64,000 bases of DNA from Streptomyces smyrnaeus. Lineage in GTDB: Bacteria > Actinomycetota > Actinomycetes > Streptomycetales > Streptomycetaceae. The position numbers and the translations under genes were made by a program. Location: positions 186,001-250,000 of the forward strand of contig NZ_JAFFZM010000010.1 of assembly GCF_017676345.1 (NCBI RefSeq), in the 5' to 3' direction. Below the pieces are notes generated by a model, which saw only the letters and a program-made list of their open reading frames with translations, was not told where the DNA came from and ran no database searches. Shown piece by piece: positions 25,019 through 34,131 of this stretch; position 1 is the stretch's first letter; the number at the start of each line of letters is the position of its first letter.

Positions 25019-27114
25019 GAGGTGACCTCCAGTGGTTCCATCTGGTCGCGCTCGCTGCGCTCATCGCGCGTATCGAGCTTGTGCTGTGTCCGGATCTCGT
25101 CGACGATACGGCCGATGATCCGGGTGATCCCGAAGTCCTTCGGGGTGAAGACGGCGGCGACCCCCGCCTCGCGCAGCGCCCGTGCGTCCGCGGCCGGGAT
25201 GATGCCGCCCACGACCACGGGGACGTCGGCCGCGCCCGCCTTCCGCATCCGCTCCAGCACGTCGGGCACCAGTTCGGCGTGCGAGCCGGAGAGGATGGAC
25301 AGGCCCACGCAGTGCACGTCCTCGGCGAGTGCCGCCGAGACGATCTCCTCGGGTGTGAGCCTGATGCCCTGGTAGACCACCTCGAAGCCCGCGTCCCGGG
25401 CCCGTACGGCGATCTGTTCGGCACCGTTGCTGTGGCCGTCGAGCCCCGGCTTGCCCACCAGCAGCCGCAGCTTTCCGACGCCCAGCTCCTCGGCGGTGCG
25501 CTCCACCTGCTGCCGCACCGCGGCCAGCTCGGAGCCCTCCTCGGCGGTCACCGCGACCGGGGCCGAACTCACCCCGGTCGGCGCCCGGAACTCGCCGAAG
25601 ACCTCGCGCAGCGCGCCCGCCCACTCCCCGGTGGTGACCCCCGCGCGGGCGCACTCCAGCGTGGCCTCCATCAGATTGGTGTCGCCGGCCGCCGCCTGGC
25701 GCAGCGCCGCCAGGGCCTGCTCGGCGCTCGGGTGCAGTCCCGGCTCGCGGGTGCCCTCGCGCCAGAACGGCTCGTCCCGGGTCTCCCGCCAGCGCTTGAC
25801 GGCCTCCACGGTGGCCGCCTCGCCGGCAGGGTCCACCGTGAGGATCGCGGTGTCCAGATCGGCGGTCAGCGGGCTCGGCTCGGTCGACTCGTAGCAGTTG
25901 ACGCCGATGATCTTCTCCTCGCCCGACTCGATCCGGGCACGCCGCCGAGCGTGCGAGGCGACCAGCTGGGACTTGAGATAGCCGGACTCGACGGCCGCCA
26001 TCACCCCGCCCATCTCCTCGATCCGCGCCATCTCGGCCAGCGACTCGTCCACCAGTGCGTCCACCTTGGCCTCGACGACGTGCGAGCCGGCGAACAGGTC
26101 CTCGTACTCCAGTAGATCGCTCTCGTGCGCCAGCACCTGCTGGATGCGCAGCGACCACTGCTGGTCCCAGGGGCGGGGCAGACCCAGCGCCTCGTTCCAG
26201 GCGGGCAGCTGCACGGCACGCGCGCGGGCGTCCTTGGAGAGGGTGACGGCCAGCATCTCCAGCACGATGCGCTGGACGTTGTTCTCCGGCTGGGCCTCGG
26301 TCAGCCCGAGCGAGTTGACCTGCACGCCGTAGCGGAAGCGGCGCTGCTTGGGGTCGGTGATGCCGTAGCGCTCGCTGGTGACCCGGTCCCAGATGCGGGT
26401 GAAGGCCCGCATCTTGCACATCTCCTCGACGAAGCGGACGCCCGCGTTCACGAAGAACGAGATCCGCGCGACGACCCGCCCGAACTCCTCGGGCGGCACC
26501 TGACCGCTGTCCCGCACCGCGTCCAGCACCGCGATCGCCGTCGCCATCGCGTACGAGATCTCCTGCACCGGCGTGGCCCCGGCCTCCTGCAGGTGGTAGC
26601 TGCAGATGTTGACCGGGTTCCACTTGGGCAGGTGGGCGACCGTGTAGGCGATCATGTCGGTGGTCAGCCGCAGCGAGGGCCCCGGCGGGAAGACATGCGT
26701 CCCGCGCGAGAGGTACTCCTTGACGATGTCGTTCTGCGTCGTGCCCGACAGCTGGGTGATGTCGGCGCCCTGCTCCTCCGCGACCACCTGGTAGAGCGCC
26801 AGCAGCCACATGGCGGTGGCGTTGATGGTCATGGAGGTGTTCATCTTCTCCAGCGGGATGCCGTCGAAGAGCCTGCGCATGTCGCCCAGATGGGAGACCG
26901 GGACCCCGACCCGGCCGACCTCGCCGCGGGCGAGGACGTGGTCGGGGTCGTAACCGGTCTGGGTGGGCAGGTCGAACGCGACGGACAGCCCCGTCTGGCC
27001 CTTTTCGAGATTGCGCCGGTACAGCTCGTTGGACGCCTCCGCGGTGGAGTGGCCGGCGTATGTGCGCATCAGCCAAGGGCGGTCGCGCTTCCTGTGCTCC
27101 CGTTCCTCACTCAT
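25015..27114 (-). CDS. ecm: Ethylmalonyl-CoA mutase, B12-dependent
   Basis: 699 residues from the ATG at 27114. The N-terminal TIM barrel is of the methylmalonyl-CoA mutase type (RTYAGHSTAEASNELYRRNL, FDLPTQTGYDPDH, SGTTQNDIVKEY). The C-terminal cobalamin domain carries the lower-ligand motif D-G-H-S-N-G in KPGLDGHSNGAEQ, with LSILSGSH and VVVGGIIP. The meaA-like subgroup interconverts (2R)-ethylmalonyl-CoA and (2S)-methylsuccinyl-CoA. It lies directly after ccr (9-nt gap), the enzyme that makes its substrate, and overlaps mcl, so the assignment is well supported. Confidence 0.95.
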   Translation of the reverse strand: MSEEREHRKRDRPWLMRTYAGHSTAEASNELYRRNLEKGQTGLSVAFDLPTQTGYDPDHVLARGEVGRVGVPVSHLGDMRRLFDGIPLEKMNTSMTINATAMWLLALYQVVAEEQGADITQLSGTTQNDIVKEYLSRGTHVFPPGPSLRLTTDMIAYTVAHLPKWNPVNICSYHLQEAGATPVQEISYAMATAIAVLDAVRDSGQVPPEEFGRVVARISFFVNAGVRFVEEMCKMRAFTRIWDRVTSERYGITDPKQRRFRYGVQVNSLGLTEAQPENNVQRIVLEMLAVTLSKDARARAVQLPAWNEALGLPRPWDQQWSLRIQQVLAHESDLLEYEDLFAGSHVVEAKVDALVDESLAEMARIEEMGGVMAAVESGYLKSQLVASHARRRARIESGEEKIIGVNCYESTEPSPLTADLDTAILTVDPAGEAATVEAVKRWRETRDEPFWREGTREPGLHPSAEQALAALRQAAAGDTNLMEATLECARAGVTTGEWAGALREVFGEFRAPTGVSSAPVAVTAEEGSELAAVRQQVERTAEELGVGKLRLLVGKPGLDGHSNGAEQIAVRARDAGFEVVYQGIRLTPEEIVSAALAEDVHCVGLSILSGSHAELVPDVLERMRKAGAADVPVVVGGIIPAADARALREAGVAAVFTPKDFGITRIIGRIVDEIRTQHKLDTRDERSERDQMEPLEVTS

Positions 27115-27123
27115 GGGGGCGCC

Positions 27124-28461
27124 TCACACGTTCCGGAACCTGTTGATGGCCTCCAGGTGCTTCGCCCGCTTCTCCTCGTCGCGCACGCCCAGTCCCTCCT
27201 CGGGGGCCAGCGCGAGGACGCCGACCTTGCCCTGGTGGATGTTGCGGTGCACGTCGTGGGCGGCCTGCCCGGTCTCCTCCAGCGGGTAGCTCTTGGAGAG
27301 CGTCGGGTGGATCTTGCCCTTGGCTATCAGCCGGTTGGCCTCCCAGGCCTCGCGGTAGTTGGCGAAGTGCGAGCCGACGATCCGCTTCAGCGACATCCAC
27401 AGGTAGCGGTTGTCGTAGCTGTGCTCGTAGCCGGAGGTGGAGGCGCAGGTGACGATGGTGCCCCCCTTGCGGGTGACGTAGACGCTCGCGCCGAAGGTCT
27501 CGCGCCCCGGGTGCTCGAAGACGATGTCCACGTCCTCGCCGCCGGTCAGCTCGCGGATGCGCTTGCCGAAGCGCTTCCACTCCTTGGGGTCCTGGTTGTG
27601 CTCGTCCTTCCAGAACCGGTAGCCCTCGGCCCTGCGGTCGATGATGGCGTCGGCGCCCATTCGGCGGCAGATCTCGGCCTTCTCCTCGCTGGAGACGACG
27701 CAGATCGGGTTGGCGCCGCCGGCCAGCGCGAACTGCGTGGCGTAGGAGCCGAGTCCGCCGCTGGCGCCCCAGATGAGCACGTTGTCGCCCTGCTTCATCC
27801 CGGCGCCGTTCTGTGAGACCAGCTGCCGGTAGGCGGTGGAGTTGACCAGCCCGGGGGCCGCCGCCTCCTCCCAGCTGAGGTGGTCCGGCTTGGGCATCAG
27901 CTGGTTGGACTTGACCAGCGCGATCTCGGCGAGCCCGCCGAAGTTGGTCTCGAAGCCCCAGATCCGCTGCTCCGGGTCGAGCATGGTGTCGTTGTGCCCG
28001 TCGGCGGACTCCAGTTCGACGGAGAGGCAGTGCGCGACCACCTCGTCGCCCGGCTTCCAGGAGTTGACGCCCACGCCGGTGCGCAGCACGACGCCCGCCA
28101 GGTCGGAGCCGATGATGTGGTACGGCAGGTCGTGCCGCTTGGCCAGCGGCGAGAGGCGGCCGTAACGCTCCAGGAAGCCGAAGGTGGACAGCGGTTCGAA
28201 GATCGAGGTCCACACGGAGTTGTAGTTGACCGAGGAGGCCATCACGGCCACCAGGGCCTCGCCCGGGCCGAGTTCGGGCAGCGGCACCTCGTCGAGGTGC
28301 AGAGACTTGCGCGGGTCCTTGTCCCGGGTCTCCAGCCCTTCGAACATGTCCACCTCGTCCTTGTGCACCGTCACGGCGCGGTAGGACTCGGGCAGCGGGA
28401 GGGCGGCGAAGTCCTCCGGCGAGGTGTCGGACGCGAGGATCGCGTCGAGGATCTGGTTCAC
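27124..28461 (-). CDS. ccr: Crotonyl-CoA carboxylase/reductase
   Basis: 445 residues from the GTG at 28461, with GGAGG seven bases upstream. It is a zinc-free MDR-type reductase: GSDLAGVV, the CO2-site residues in FETNFGGLAE, GASGGLGSYATQFA for NADPH binding, and HPGRETFGASVYVTRKGG. Ccr reductively carboxylates crotonyl-CoA with NADPH to (2S)-ethylmalonyl-CoA, the key step of acetate assimilation by the ethylmalonyl-CoA pathway and the source of ethylmalonyl extender units for polyketides. It is the first gene of the five-gene operon. The duplicated 3-hydroxyacyl-CoA dehydrogenase upstream can supply its substrate. Confidence 0.96.
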   Translation of the reverse strand: MNQILDAILASDTSPEDFAALPLPESYRAVTVHKDEVDMFEGLETRDKDPRKSLHLDEVPLPELGPGEALVAVMASSVNYNSVWTSIFEPLSTFGFLERYGRLSPLAKRHDLPYHIIGSDLAGVVLRTGVGVNSWKPGDEVVAHCLSVELESADGHNDTMLDPEQRIWGFETNFGGLAEIALVKSNQLMPKPDHLSWEEAAAPGLVNSTAYRQLVSQNGAGMKQGDNVLIWGASGGLGSYATQFALAGGANPICVVSSEEKAEICRRMGADAIIDRRAEGYRFWKDEHNQDPKEWKRFGKRIRELTGGEDVDIVFEHPGRETFGASVYVTRKGGTIVTCASTSGYEHSYDNRYLWMSLKRIVGSHFANYREAWEANRLIAKGKIHPTLSKSYPLEETGQAAHDVHRNIHQGKVGVLALAPEEGLGVRDEEKRAKHLEAINRFRNV

Positions 28462-28819
28462 GGTATGCCTCCGGCGGAGCGCGAAGTTACAAGATCGCTT
28501 GAGGGACGTCGGTGGTGAGGCAGTGCCGTCGGTTCGGCTCTTGCGGTGTTCGCGCGGGTGTGCGCGGCTCGCTTGTGACGCCAAGCGTTCCGGGGCACAC
28601 GGTTTTCGCCGTGGGGACAGCGCCCGGACTGATGCCAAGCTATGACACCCAGTGCCAGAGCACAAGACACTGCGTGCCTCGAAATCTCACATGGCGCGAT
28701 ACCTACTCATCTGAGCGATGATCGATCACCGCGGCCCCTCCAGGGGCGCCTCCCGCCACAACTCACCCGCAGCCTGCGACGGCGAAAGAGGGGCAGCCTC
28801 CCCGGAAGCGCAGCAGCCC
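28462..28819. promoter_or_regulatory. Upstream region of the ethylmalonyl-CoA operon
   Basis: This 358-bp gap contains no convincing gene. It is AT-richer than its surroundings around 28620-28730. Visible elements are GCCTCGAAATCTCA (28677-28690), matching a site upstream of psd with one change; GTGC-CAGA-GCAC (28652-28663); and the perfect palindrome TGATCGATCA (28719-28728). It must hold the ccr promoter; which element binds a regulator is not known. Confidence 0.5.
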
Positions 28820-30400
28820 TCACGGCACGTGGTGCGGCGTCGGCTCCTCGCCCCGCCGCAGCCGGCTCTTCCGCCGTCCGTAGACGGCGTACAGCACGGC
28901 CCCCAGTGCCATCCAGCCGGCGAACCGTGCCCATGTCTCACTCGGAAGGTTCAGCATCAGCCACAGCGAGGTCAGTACCGAGGCGATCGGCAGTACGGGC
29001 ACCAGCGGGGTACGGAAGGCGCGCGGCAGATCCGGCCGGGTACGCCGAAGAATGATCACACCCAGTGCCACCACGGCGAACGCGAAGAGCGTGCCGATGT
29101 TCACCAGCTCGGCCAGCTCGGAGAGGCTGACGAAGCCCGCCACGACCGCGACCAGCACCCCGAGCAGGATCGTGGAGCGGTACGGGGTGCCGAAGTGCGG
29201 GTGCACCCGGGCGAAGAAGGGCGGCAGCAGCCCGTCCCGGCTCATCGCGAAGAACACCCGCGACTGCCCCAGCAGCAGGATCATGCACACGGTCGTCAGC
29301 CCGACCGCCGCCCCGAAACTGATCAGTCCGGCCCAGAACGGCTCGCCCACGGCCTTGAACGCGTCGGCCAGCGGAGCATCCACCGTCAGCTCGGTGTACT
29401 TGCGCATCCCGGTCACCACGATCGAGACCGCGACATACAGCACCGTGCAGATGATCAGCGAGCCGAGGATGCCCCGGGGCATGTCCCGCTGCGGGTTGCG
29501 GGTCTCCTCGGCGGCCGTGGCCACCACGTCGAAGCCGATGAAGGCGAAGAAGACGATGGCCGCGCCGGTGAAGATGCCCATGACGCCGAACGTGGTCGGC
29601 TCGTACCCCGACATCAGCTGGATCAGCGGCGCGGCGAACCCGGAGGCGGACTCCGCGGTGCCCTGCGCGGGCGGAACGAACGGGTCGTAGTTGTCGGCCG
29701 TGATGAAGAAGGCCCCGGCGACGATCACCAGCAGCACCACCCCGACCTTGACGGCCACGACGGTGGAGGTGACCCGGGCCGACAGCTTCATCCCGGCCAC
29801 CAGAATGGCCGTCAGCAGCAGTACCAGCACGCAGGCCAGCAGATCGAAACCGAACCCGCTCTGCTCGCTGGTGCCCGAGAGCCACCCCGGCAGATTCCAC
29901 CCGACGCTCTCCAGCAGGGAACGCACATATCCCGACCAGCCGACCGCCACCACCGCACAGCCCAGCGCCAGCTCCAGCACCAGGTCCCAGCCGATGATCC
30001 AGGCGGGCAGCTCGCCGAGCGAGGCGTACGCGAAGGTGTAGGCGGAGCCGGCCACCGGAACGGTCGAGGCGAACTCCGCGTAGCACAGCGCGGCCAGCGT
30101 GCACACCACGCCGGCCGCGGCGAACGAGATCGCCACCGCCGGGCCCGCCGTCGACCTGGCCACCTGGCCGGTCAGGACGAAGATGCCGGTGCCGATGATC
30201 ACGCCGACGCCGAAGACCGTCAGGTCGAGCGCCGAGAGCGATTTACGCAGCCCGCCCTCGGGGTCGTCGGTGTCGAGGATCGACTCCTCGACGGACTTGG
30301 TCCGCAACCAGGGCCTGGATCTGATCGCCTTGTGCCTGGGACCCTTCGCCCCGCCCGGCGCCACCGACACTGCCGCACCTCCACGTCGCCTTCGCGCCAT
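28820..30400 (-). CDS. APC-family amino acid permease (CAT-type)
   Basis: 526 residues from the ATG at 30400, with 12 or more hydrophobic segments. After a basic N-terminus comes the APC signature GVGVIIGTGIFVLTG, then YAEFASTVPVAGSAYTFAYASLGELPAWIIGW and FFAFIGFDVVATAAEETRNPQRDMP, which are typical of cationic amino-acid/polyamine-type transporters. It imports an amino acid by proton symport or exchange; the substrate is not fixed by sequence. It lies upstream of ccr on the same strand, separated by 358 bp, so it is likely a separate transcript. Confidence 0.9.
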   Translation of the reverse strand: MARRRRGGAAVSVAPGGAKGPRHKAIRSRPWLRTKSVEESILDTDDPEGGLRKSLSALDLTVFGVGVIIGTGIFVLTGQVARSTAGPAVAISFAAAGVVCTLAALCYAEFASTVPVAGSAYTFAYASLGELPAWIIGWDLVLELALGCAVVAVGWSGYVRSLLESVGWNLPGWLSGTSEQSGFGFDLLACVLVLLLTAILVAGMKLSARVTSTVVAVKVGVVLLVIVAGAFFITADNYDPFVPPAQGTAESASGFAAPLIQLMSGYEPTTFGVMGIFTGAAIVFFAFIGFDVVATAAEETRNPQRDMPRGILGSLIICTVLYVAVSIVVTGMRKYTELTVDAPLADAFKAVGEPFWAGLISFGAAVGLTTVCMILLLGQSRVFFAMSRDGLLPPFFARVHPHFGTPYRSTILLGVLVAVVAGFVSLSELAELVNIGTLFAFAVVALGVIILRRTRPDLPRAFRTPLVPVLPIASVLTSLWLMLNLPSETWARFAGWMALGAVLYAVYGRRKSRLRRGEEPTPHHVP

Positions 30401-30490
30401 GGTTCCGGCTCGCCGTGCCGGGAGCGGGTACGCGGGGCGGGAAGGCGGGGCAATTCACCCGACTCCCTCGCGGGAGGCCGGGGGCGGGGC

Positions 30491-31282
30491 TCAGTCCCGG
30501 GAGAGCGCGCGTTCGATGGTGGACATGATCTCGCCGAGCGGGGCGTCGGTACGGGCGACCGTCACCAGCACCTCGTCCCGGCGTTCCACGGACGCCGCGG
30601 GCTGCTCGGCGGCGGGCCGGTGCGCGCCGAACCCGGTGCCGAACGTACGCCGCACGATGGCGAAGGCGTGGTCGAGCTGCGCCATCACATCGCCGGCGGC
30701 ACCCGAGCGCAGCCAGCGCCGCAGCACATGGTTGTGCGCGGTCACCACCGCTGAGGCGGCGACCTCGGCCAGCAGCGGCTCGTCGTAGCCGCTGACGCCG
30801 TCGCGGTGCGCCTCCTCGTCGAAGTGGCCCAGCAGATAGCGGGTGAACAGCCGCTCGTAGCGCGCCACCGAGGCGATCTCCCGCTCCCGCAGCGCCGGTA
30901 CCTCGCGGGTGAGCTTGTACCGCTCGACGCTGCCCTTGGGGGAGGCGGCGTACATCTTCATGACTTCCTTGATGCCCCGGCACACGGTGTCCAGCGGGTG
31001 CTCGTGGGCGGGCGCCGCCTCCAGTACCGCCTGGGCACGTACGAGAGTGTCGTCGTGGTCGGGGAAGATCGCCTCTTCCTTGGAGCGGAAGTGCCGGAAG
31101 AAGGTGCGCCGTGCGACACCCGCGGCGGCGGCGATCTCATCCACCGTCGTCCCTTCGTAACCCTTCGTGGCGAAGAGCTCCATCGCAGCGGCGGCCAACT
31201 CGCGTCGCACCCTGAGTCGCTGGGTCGCGGCACCGTTCGCACGCTGGCTGGTCGTACGGGAGTTCTTCTCGGGCTCTGGCAT
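30491..31282 (-). CDS. TetR/AcrR-family transcriptional regulator
   Basis: 263 residues from the ATG at 31282. The helix-turn-helix lies at about residues 28-75, with AMELFATKGYEGTTVDEIAAAAGV and RRTFFRHFRSKEEAIF. The C-terminal ligand domain is longer than average. It lies between an amino-acid permease and a 3-hydroxyacyl-CoA dehydrogenase, next to acyl-CoA metabolism, so an acyl-CoA ligand is plausible but unproven. A tandem 10-bp direct repeat sits just upstream of the start and may be its own operator. Confidence 0.88.
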   Translation of the reverse strand: MPEPEKNSRTTSQRANGAATQRLRVRRELAAAAMELFATKGYEGTTVDEIAAAAGVARRTFFRHFRSKEEAIFPDHDDTLVRAQAVLEAAPAHEHPLDTVCRGIKEVMKMYAASPKGSVERYKLTREVPALREREIASVARYERLFTRYLLGHFDEEAHRDGVSGYDEPLLAEVAASAVVTAHNHVLRRWLRSGAAGDVMAQLDHAFAIVRRTFGTGFGAHRPAAEQPAASVERRDEVLVTVARTDAPLGEIMSTIERALSRD

Positions 31283-31290
31283 GTGGTGAA

Positions 31291-31310
31291 CGTTACACGC
31301 CGTTACAGGC
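31291..31310. promoter_or_regulatory. Tandem 10-bp direct repeat upstream of tetR
   Basis: CGTTACACGC is followed immediately by CGTTACAGGC (nine of ten bases identical), 9 bp upstream of the regulator start. A period of one helical turn suits a dimer binding on one DNA face. Autoregulation by the adjacent TetR protein is the simplest reading. Confidence 0.35.
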
Positions 31311-31383
31311 TCGGGGGACGGGCCGTTGGCCGTGCTGCTCGCCGACGGCTCCAACAGCCCGCCCCACCCGGCGATGCCGCCGG

Positions 31384-33168
31384 TCACCGGCGTGCGTACT
31401 CGCGGAAGCCGCGCCCCGTCTTCCTGCCCAGACACCCCGCGGCCACCAGGTGTTCCAGCAGCGGGGCCGGTGCCAGCCCCGGGTCCCGGAACTCCTCGTG
31501 CAGCACCCGCTCGATGGCGAGCGAGACATCGAGGCCCACCACGTCCAGCAGTTCGAAGGGGCCCATCGGGTAGCCGCCGCCGAGCTTCATCGCCGCGTCG
31601 ATGTCGTCCAGCGAGGCGTAGTGCTCCTGGACCATCTTCACGGCGTTGTTCAAGTAGGGGAAGAGCAGCGCGTTGACGATGAAGCCGGCGCGGTCGCCGC
31701 AGTCGACCGGGTGCTTGCGGACCTTTGTGCAGACCTCGCGGACGGTGGCGTGGGCCTCCCGGTCGGTCAGCACGGTGGAGACCACCTCGACCAGCTTCAT
31801 GGCGGGCGCCGGGTTGAAGAAGTGCATGCCGATCACGTCCTGCGGCCGGGAGGTGGCGCGGGCGCAGGCGACCACCGGCAGCGAGGAGGTGGTGGTGGCC
31901 AGTACGGCACCCTGCTTGCAGACCGCGTCCAGCCGCCGGAACAACTGCCGCTTGATGTCGAGGTCTTCGGCCACCGCCTCGACCACCAGGTCCACCTCGG
32001 CGAGCGCGTCCAGCGACCCGGCCGGGGAGATGCGCGCCAGCGTGGCGTCCCGTTCCTCGGCCGTCATCCGGCCCTTGTCGACCGAGCGCCCCAGCGACCG
32101 CTCGACGCGCTCCTTGGCCGTCGCCGCCTTCTGCTCGCTGCGCGCCGCCAGCACCGTCGGGTAGCCGGCCTTGGCGAAGACCTCGGCGATACCGCCCGCC
32201 ATCGTCCCCGAGCCCACGACGCCCACCGCGGTGACGGGGCGGCCCGGGGCGCGGGACGCCGCCGGGTCCCGGGTGAGGGCGTCGGGCACCACTTCACTGC
32301 TGCCCGGCGCGGCGTAGGTGTAGAAGCCGCGGCCCGACTTGCGGCCGGTCAGCCCCGCCTCACTCAGCTGTCGCAGGATCGGCGCCGGGGCGTGGAGCCT
32401 CTCGCGGGACTGCTCGTACATGGCCTCCAGTACGGTGCGTGCCGTGTCGATACCGATCAGATCGAGGAGGGCGAGCGGGCCCATCGGCAGACCGCACCCC
32501 AGTTTCATGGCGGAGTCGATGTCCTCGCGGGTGGCGTAGCGCGACTCGTACATCGCGGCTGCCTGGTTCAGATATCCGAACAGCAGTCCGTCCGCGACGA
32601 ATCCGGGACGGTCACCGACCGCGATCGGATCCTTGCCCAGTTCCCGGGCCAACTCGGTGACGGCGGCCACCGCCTGCGGCGAGGTGAGCACCGAGGAGAC
32701 GATCTCGACCAGCTTCATGGCCGGTGCCGGATTGAAGAAGTGCAGCCCCAGCACGCGCTCGGGCCGGTCGGAGTCGGCGGCCAGCCGTGTCACGGACAGC
32801 GCGTTCGTGCCGGTCGCCAGGATGGTGTCCGGCTTGACGACGGTGTCCAGTTCCGCGAACACCTGGCACTTGGTGTCGTACTCCTCCGGCACCACCTCGA
32901 TGACGAGATCGGCCTCGGCCGCCGCGTCGAGGCCGGTGAAGGTGCGAAACCGCGCCAGCACGTCCCGGCGCTCGCTCTGTGTCATCCGCTCGCGCTGCAC
33001 CGAGCGCGCGGTGGAGGACTCCAGCGCGGCAACGGCCCGCCGCGCGGCTGCTTCGTTCGTGTCGATGCCGATGACCTCACGCCCGGCGCGGGCGAGAATA
33101 TCGGCGATGCCGGTGCCCATCGTGCCGAGGCCGACGACGGCGATCGTGCGCAGGGGAGGACGGTCCAT
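31384..33168 (-). CDS. Duplicated 3-hydroxyacyl-CoA dehydrogenase (3-hydroxybutyryl-CoA type)
   Basis: 594 residues from the ATG at 33168, twice the usual length of a 3-hydroxybutyryl-CoA dehydrogenase. Two complete copies are fused. Each has an NAD loop (VGLGTMGTGIA near residue 12; VGSGTMAGGIA near 320), the catalytic His in LHFFNPAPAMKLVE or MHFFNPAPAMKLVE, a GDRPGF/GDRAGF helix and a C-terminal GRKSGRGFY/GRKTGRGFR end. Both copies look active. It interconverts acetoacetyl-CoA and 3-hydroxybutyryl-CoA, which after dehydration gives crotonyl-CoA for Ccr. Double-domain forms are known in actinobacteria. Confidence 0.92.
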   Translation of the reverse strand: MDRPPLRTIAVVGLGTMGTGIADILARAGREVIGIDTNEAAARRAVAALESSTARSVQRERMTQSERRDVLARFRTFTGLDAAAEADLVIEVVPEEYDTKCQVFAELDTVVKPDTILATGTNALSVTRLAADSDRPERVLGLHFFNPAPAMKLVEIVSSVLTSPQAVAAVTELARELGKDPIAVGDRPGFVADGLLFGYLNQAAAMYESRYATREDIDSAMKLGCGLPMGPLALLDLIGIDTARTVLEAMYEQSRERLHAPAPILRQLSEAGLTGRKSGRGFYTYAAPGSSEVVPDALTRDPAASRAPGRPVTAVGVVGSGTMAGGIAEVFAKAGYPTVLAARSEQKAATAKERVERSLGRSVDKGRMTAEERDATLARISPAGSLDALAEVDLVVEAVAEDLDIKRQLFRRLDAVCKQGAVLATTTSSLPVVACARATSRPQDVIGMHFFNPAPAMKLVEVVSTVLTDREAHATVREVCTKVRKHPVDCGDRAGFIVNALLFPYLNNAVKMVQEHYASLDDIDAAMKLGGGYPMGPFELLDVVGLDVSLAIERVLHEEFRDPGLAPAPLLEHLVAAGCLGRKTGRGFREYARR

Positions 33169-33529
33169 CAGGGGACTCCAGAGGGTGTGACACAGGCCCC
33201 CGGCCAGGGGGCGCGATTGATGAGGGTGAGGGTTTCGTGCACTACCGGGCGCGCGGGCGTACGCACGCGCAGGGCAGGGGAGTTACCGGTCACGCCCCGC
33301 TGCGCGGCCCTGTCCCGGGGCCCGGTCACGAGGCGGTCCGTACGGGTCCGACGCGCCTGGGCGCGTGCCGGGCCCACTGCCGAACCGACGTCACTCTCGG
33401 CGGCTGCGTCACCAAACCGCCTGAGCGGGGGTACCGCTCTGATGAGCACTTTAACTCGTGGGTAACCATAAAGCCAGGGGTAGGAACACTTCCACCGCTG
33501 TGGAACTCAGCACGTGAGGGGGAGCCGGA
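33169..33529. other. Divergent intergenic region, no gene seen
   Basis: The 361-bp gap between the dehydrogenase and the HEAT-repeat gene contains no plausible coding frame. Its right half is AT-richer (33440-33480). Two inverted repeats are visible: GAGCGG/CCGCTC with loop GGGTA (33423-33439), and TTCCAC/GTGGAA with loop CGCT (33490-33505). The second lies 24 bp before the HEAT gene start and may affect its transcription or translation. Confidence 0.5.
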
Positions 33530-34114
33530 GTGGGCGACGCGTTCCGAGCGCTGATCGACCGTGTGCGGCCCGAGGCCGAGCCCGTCGAGTACGCACGTCT
33601 GGTCACACTGGCCAGGCAGCGCAGCACAGAGGCGCGCGACCAGCTCGCCGCCGTGCTCGTGGAGACCGAACGGCCGCTGTGGGCCCGGGAGATCGCGGCC
33701 TTCGCGCTGGGCAGCGCGGGGGACAGAAGGGCCTTCGAGACCCTGATCTTCATGCTGAACTACCGCGACCCGGTCTGCTGCGCCAGCGCGGCCCAGGCGC
33801 TGGAACGGCTGCGCGATCCCCGTACGGCCAAGGCCGCGGCGGCCCTGGCCACCAACGAACTGCGCACCGCCTACGCGCTCTACCCGGTACGCCTGCTGAC
33901 CGCGCTGCGCGCCCCGGAGTCGGTGCCCACCCTCATCAACGTCCTCCAGCGGCTGCTGATCGGGCCCCTGCACTACTGGCCGATCGCGGAGGCCTGCGTC
34001 GTCGGCCTCGGTGCGCTGGGTGACAAGCGCGCCATCCCGGTCCTCGACGCGGCAGCCGAACACCACCGCCTCTCCCCCTCCGCGAAAGCGGCGCTGGCCC
34101 GCATCCCGGCCTGA
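33530..34114 (+). CDS. HEAT-repeat protein
   Basis: 194 residues from the GTG at 33530, with GGGGGAG upstream. The protein is built of helical HEAT/PBS-type repeats: REIAAFALGSAGDRRAFETL, SAAQALERLRDPRTAKAAA and VGLGALGDKRAIPVLDAAA share the A-x-x-A-L-G-x-L-G-D pattern. Such proteins act as binding scaffolds; no catalytic motif is seen. The binding partner is unknown. It is divergent from the 3-hydroxyacyl-CoA dehydrogenase and converges with a GNAT gene 17 nt away. Confidence 0.8.
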   Translation: MGDAFRALIDRVRPEAEPVEYARLVTLARQRSTEARDQLAAVLVETERPLWAREIAAFALGSAGDRRAFETLIFMLNYRDPVCCASAAQALERLRDPRTAKAAAALATNELRTAYALYPVRLLTALRAPESVPTLINVLQRLLIGPLHYWPIAEACVVGLGALGDKRAIPVLDAAAEHHRLSPSAKAALARIPA

Positions 34115-34131
34115 CGCTCCACGCCCCCTTC

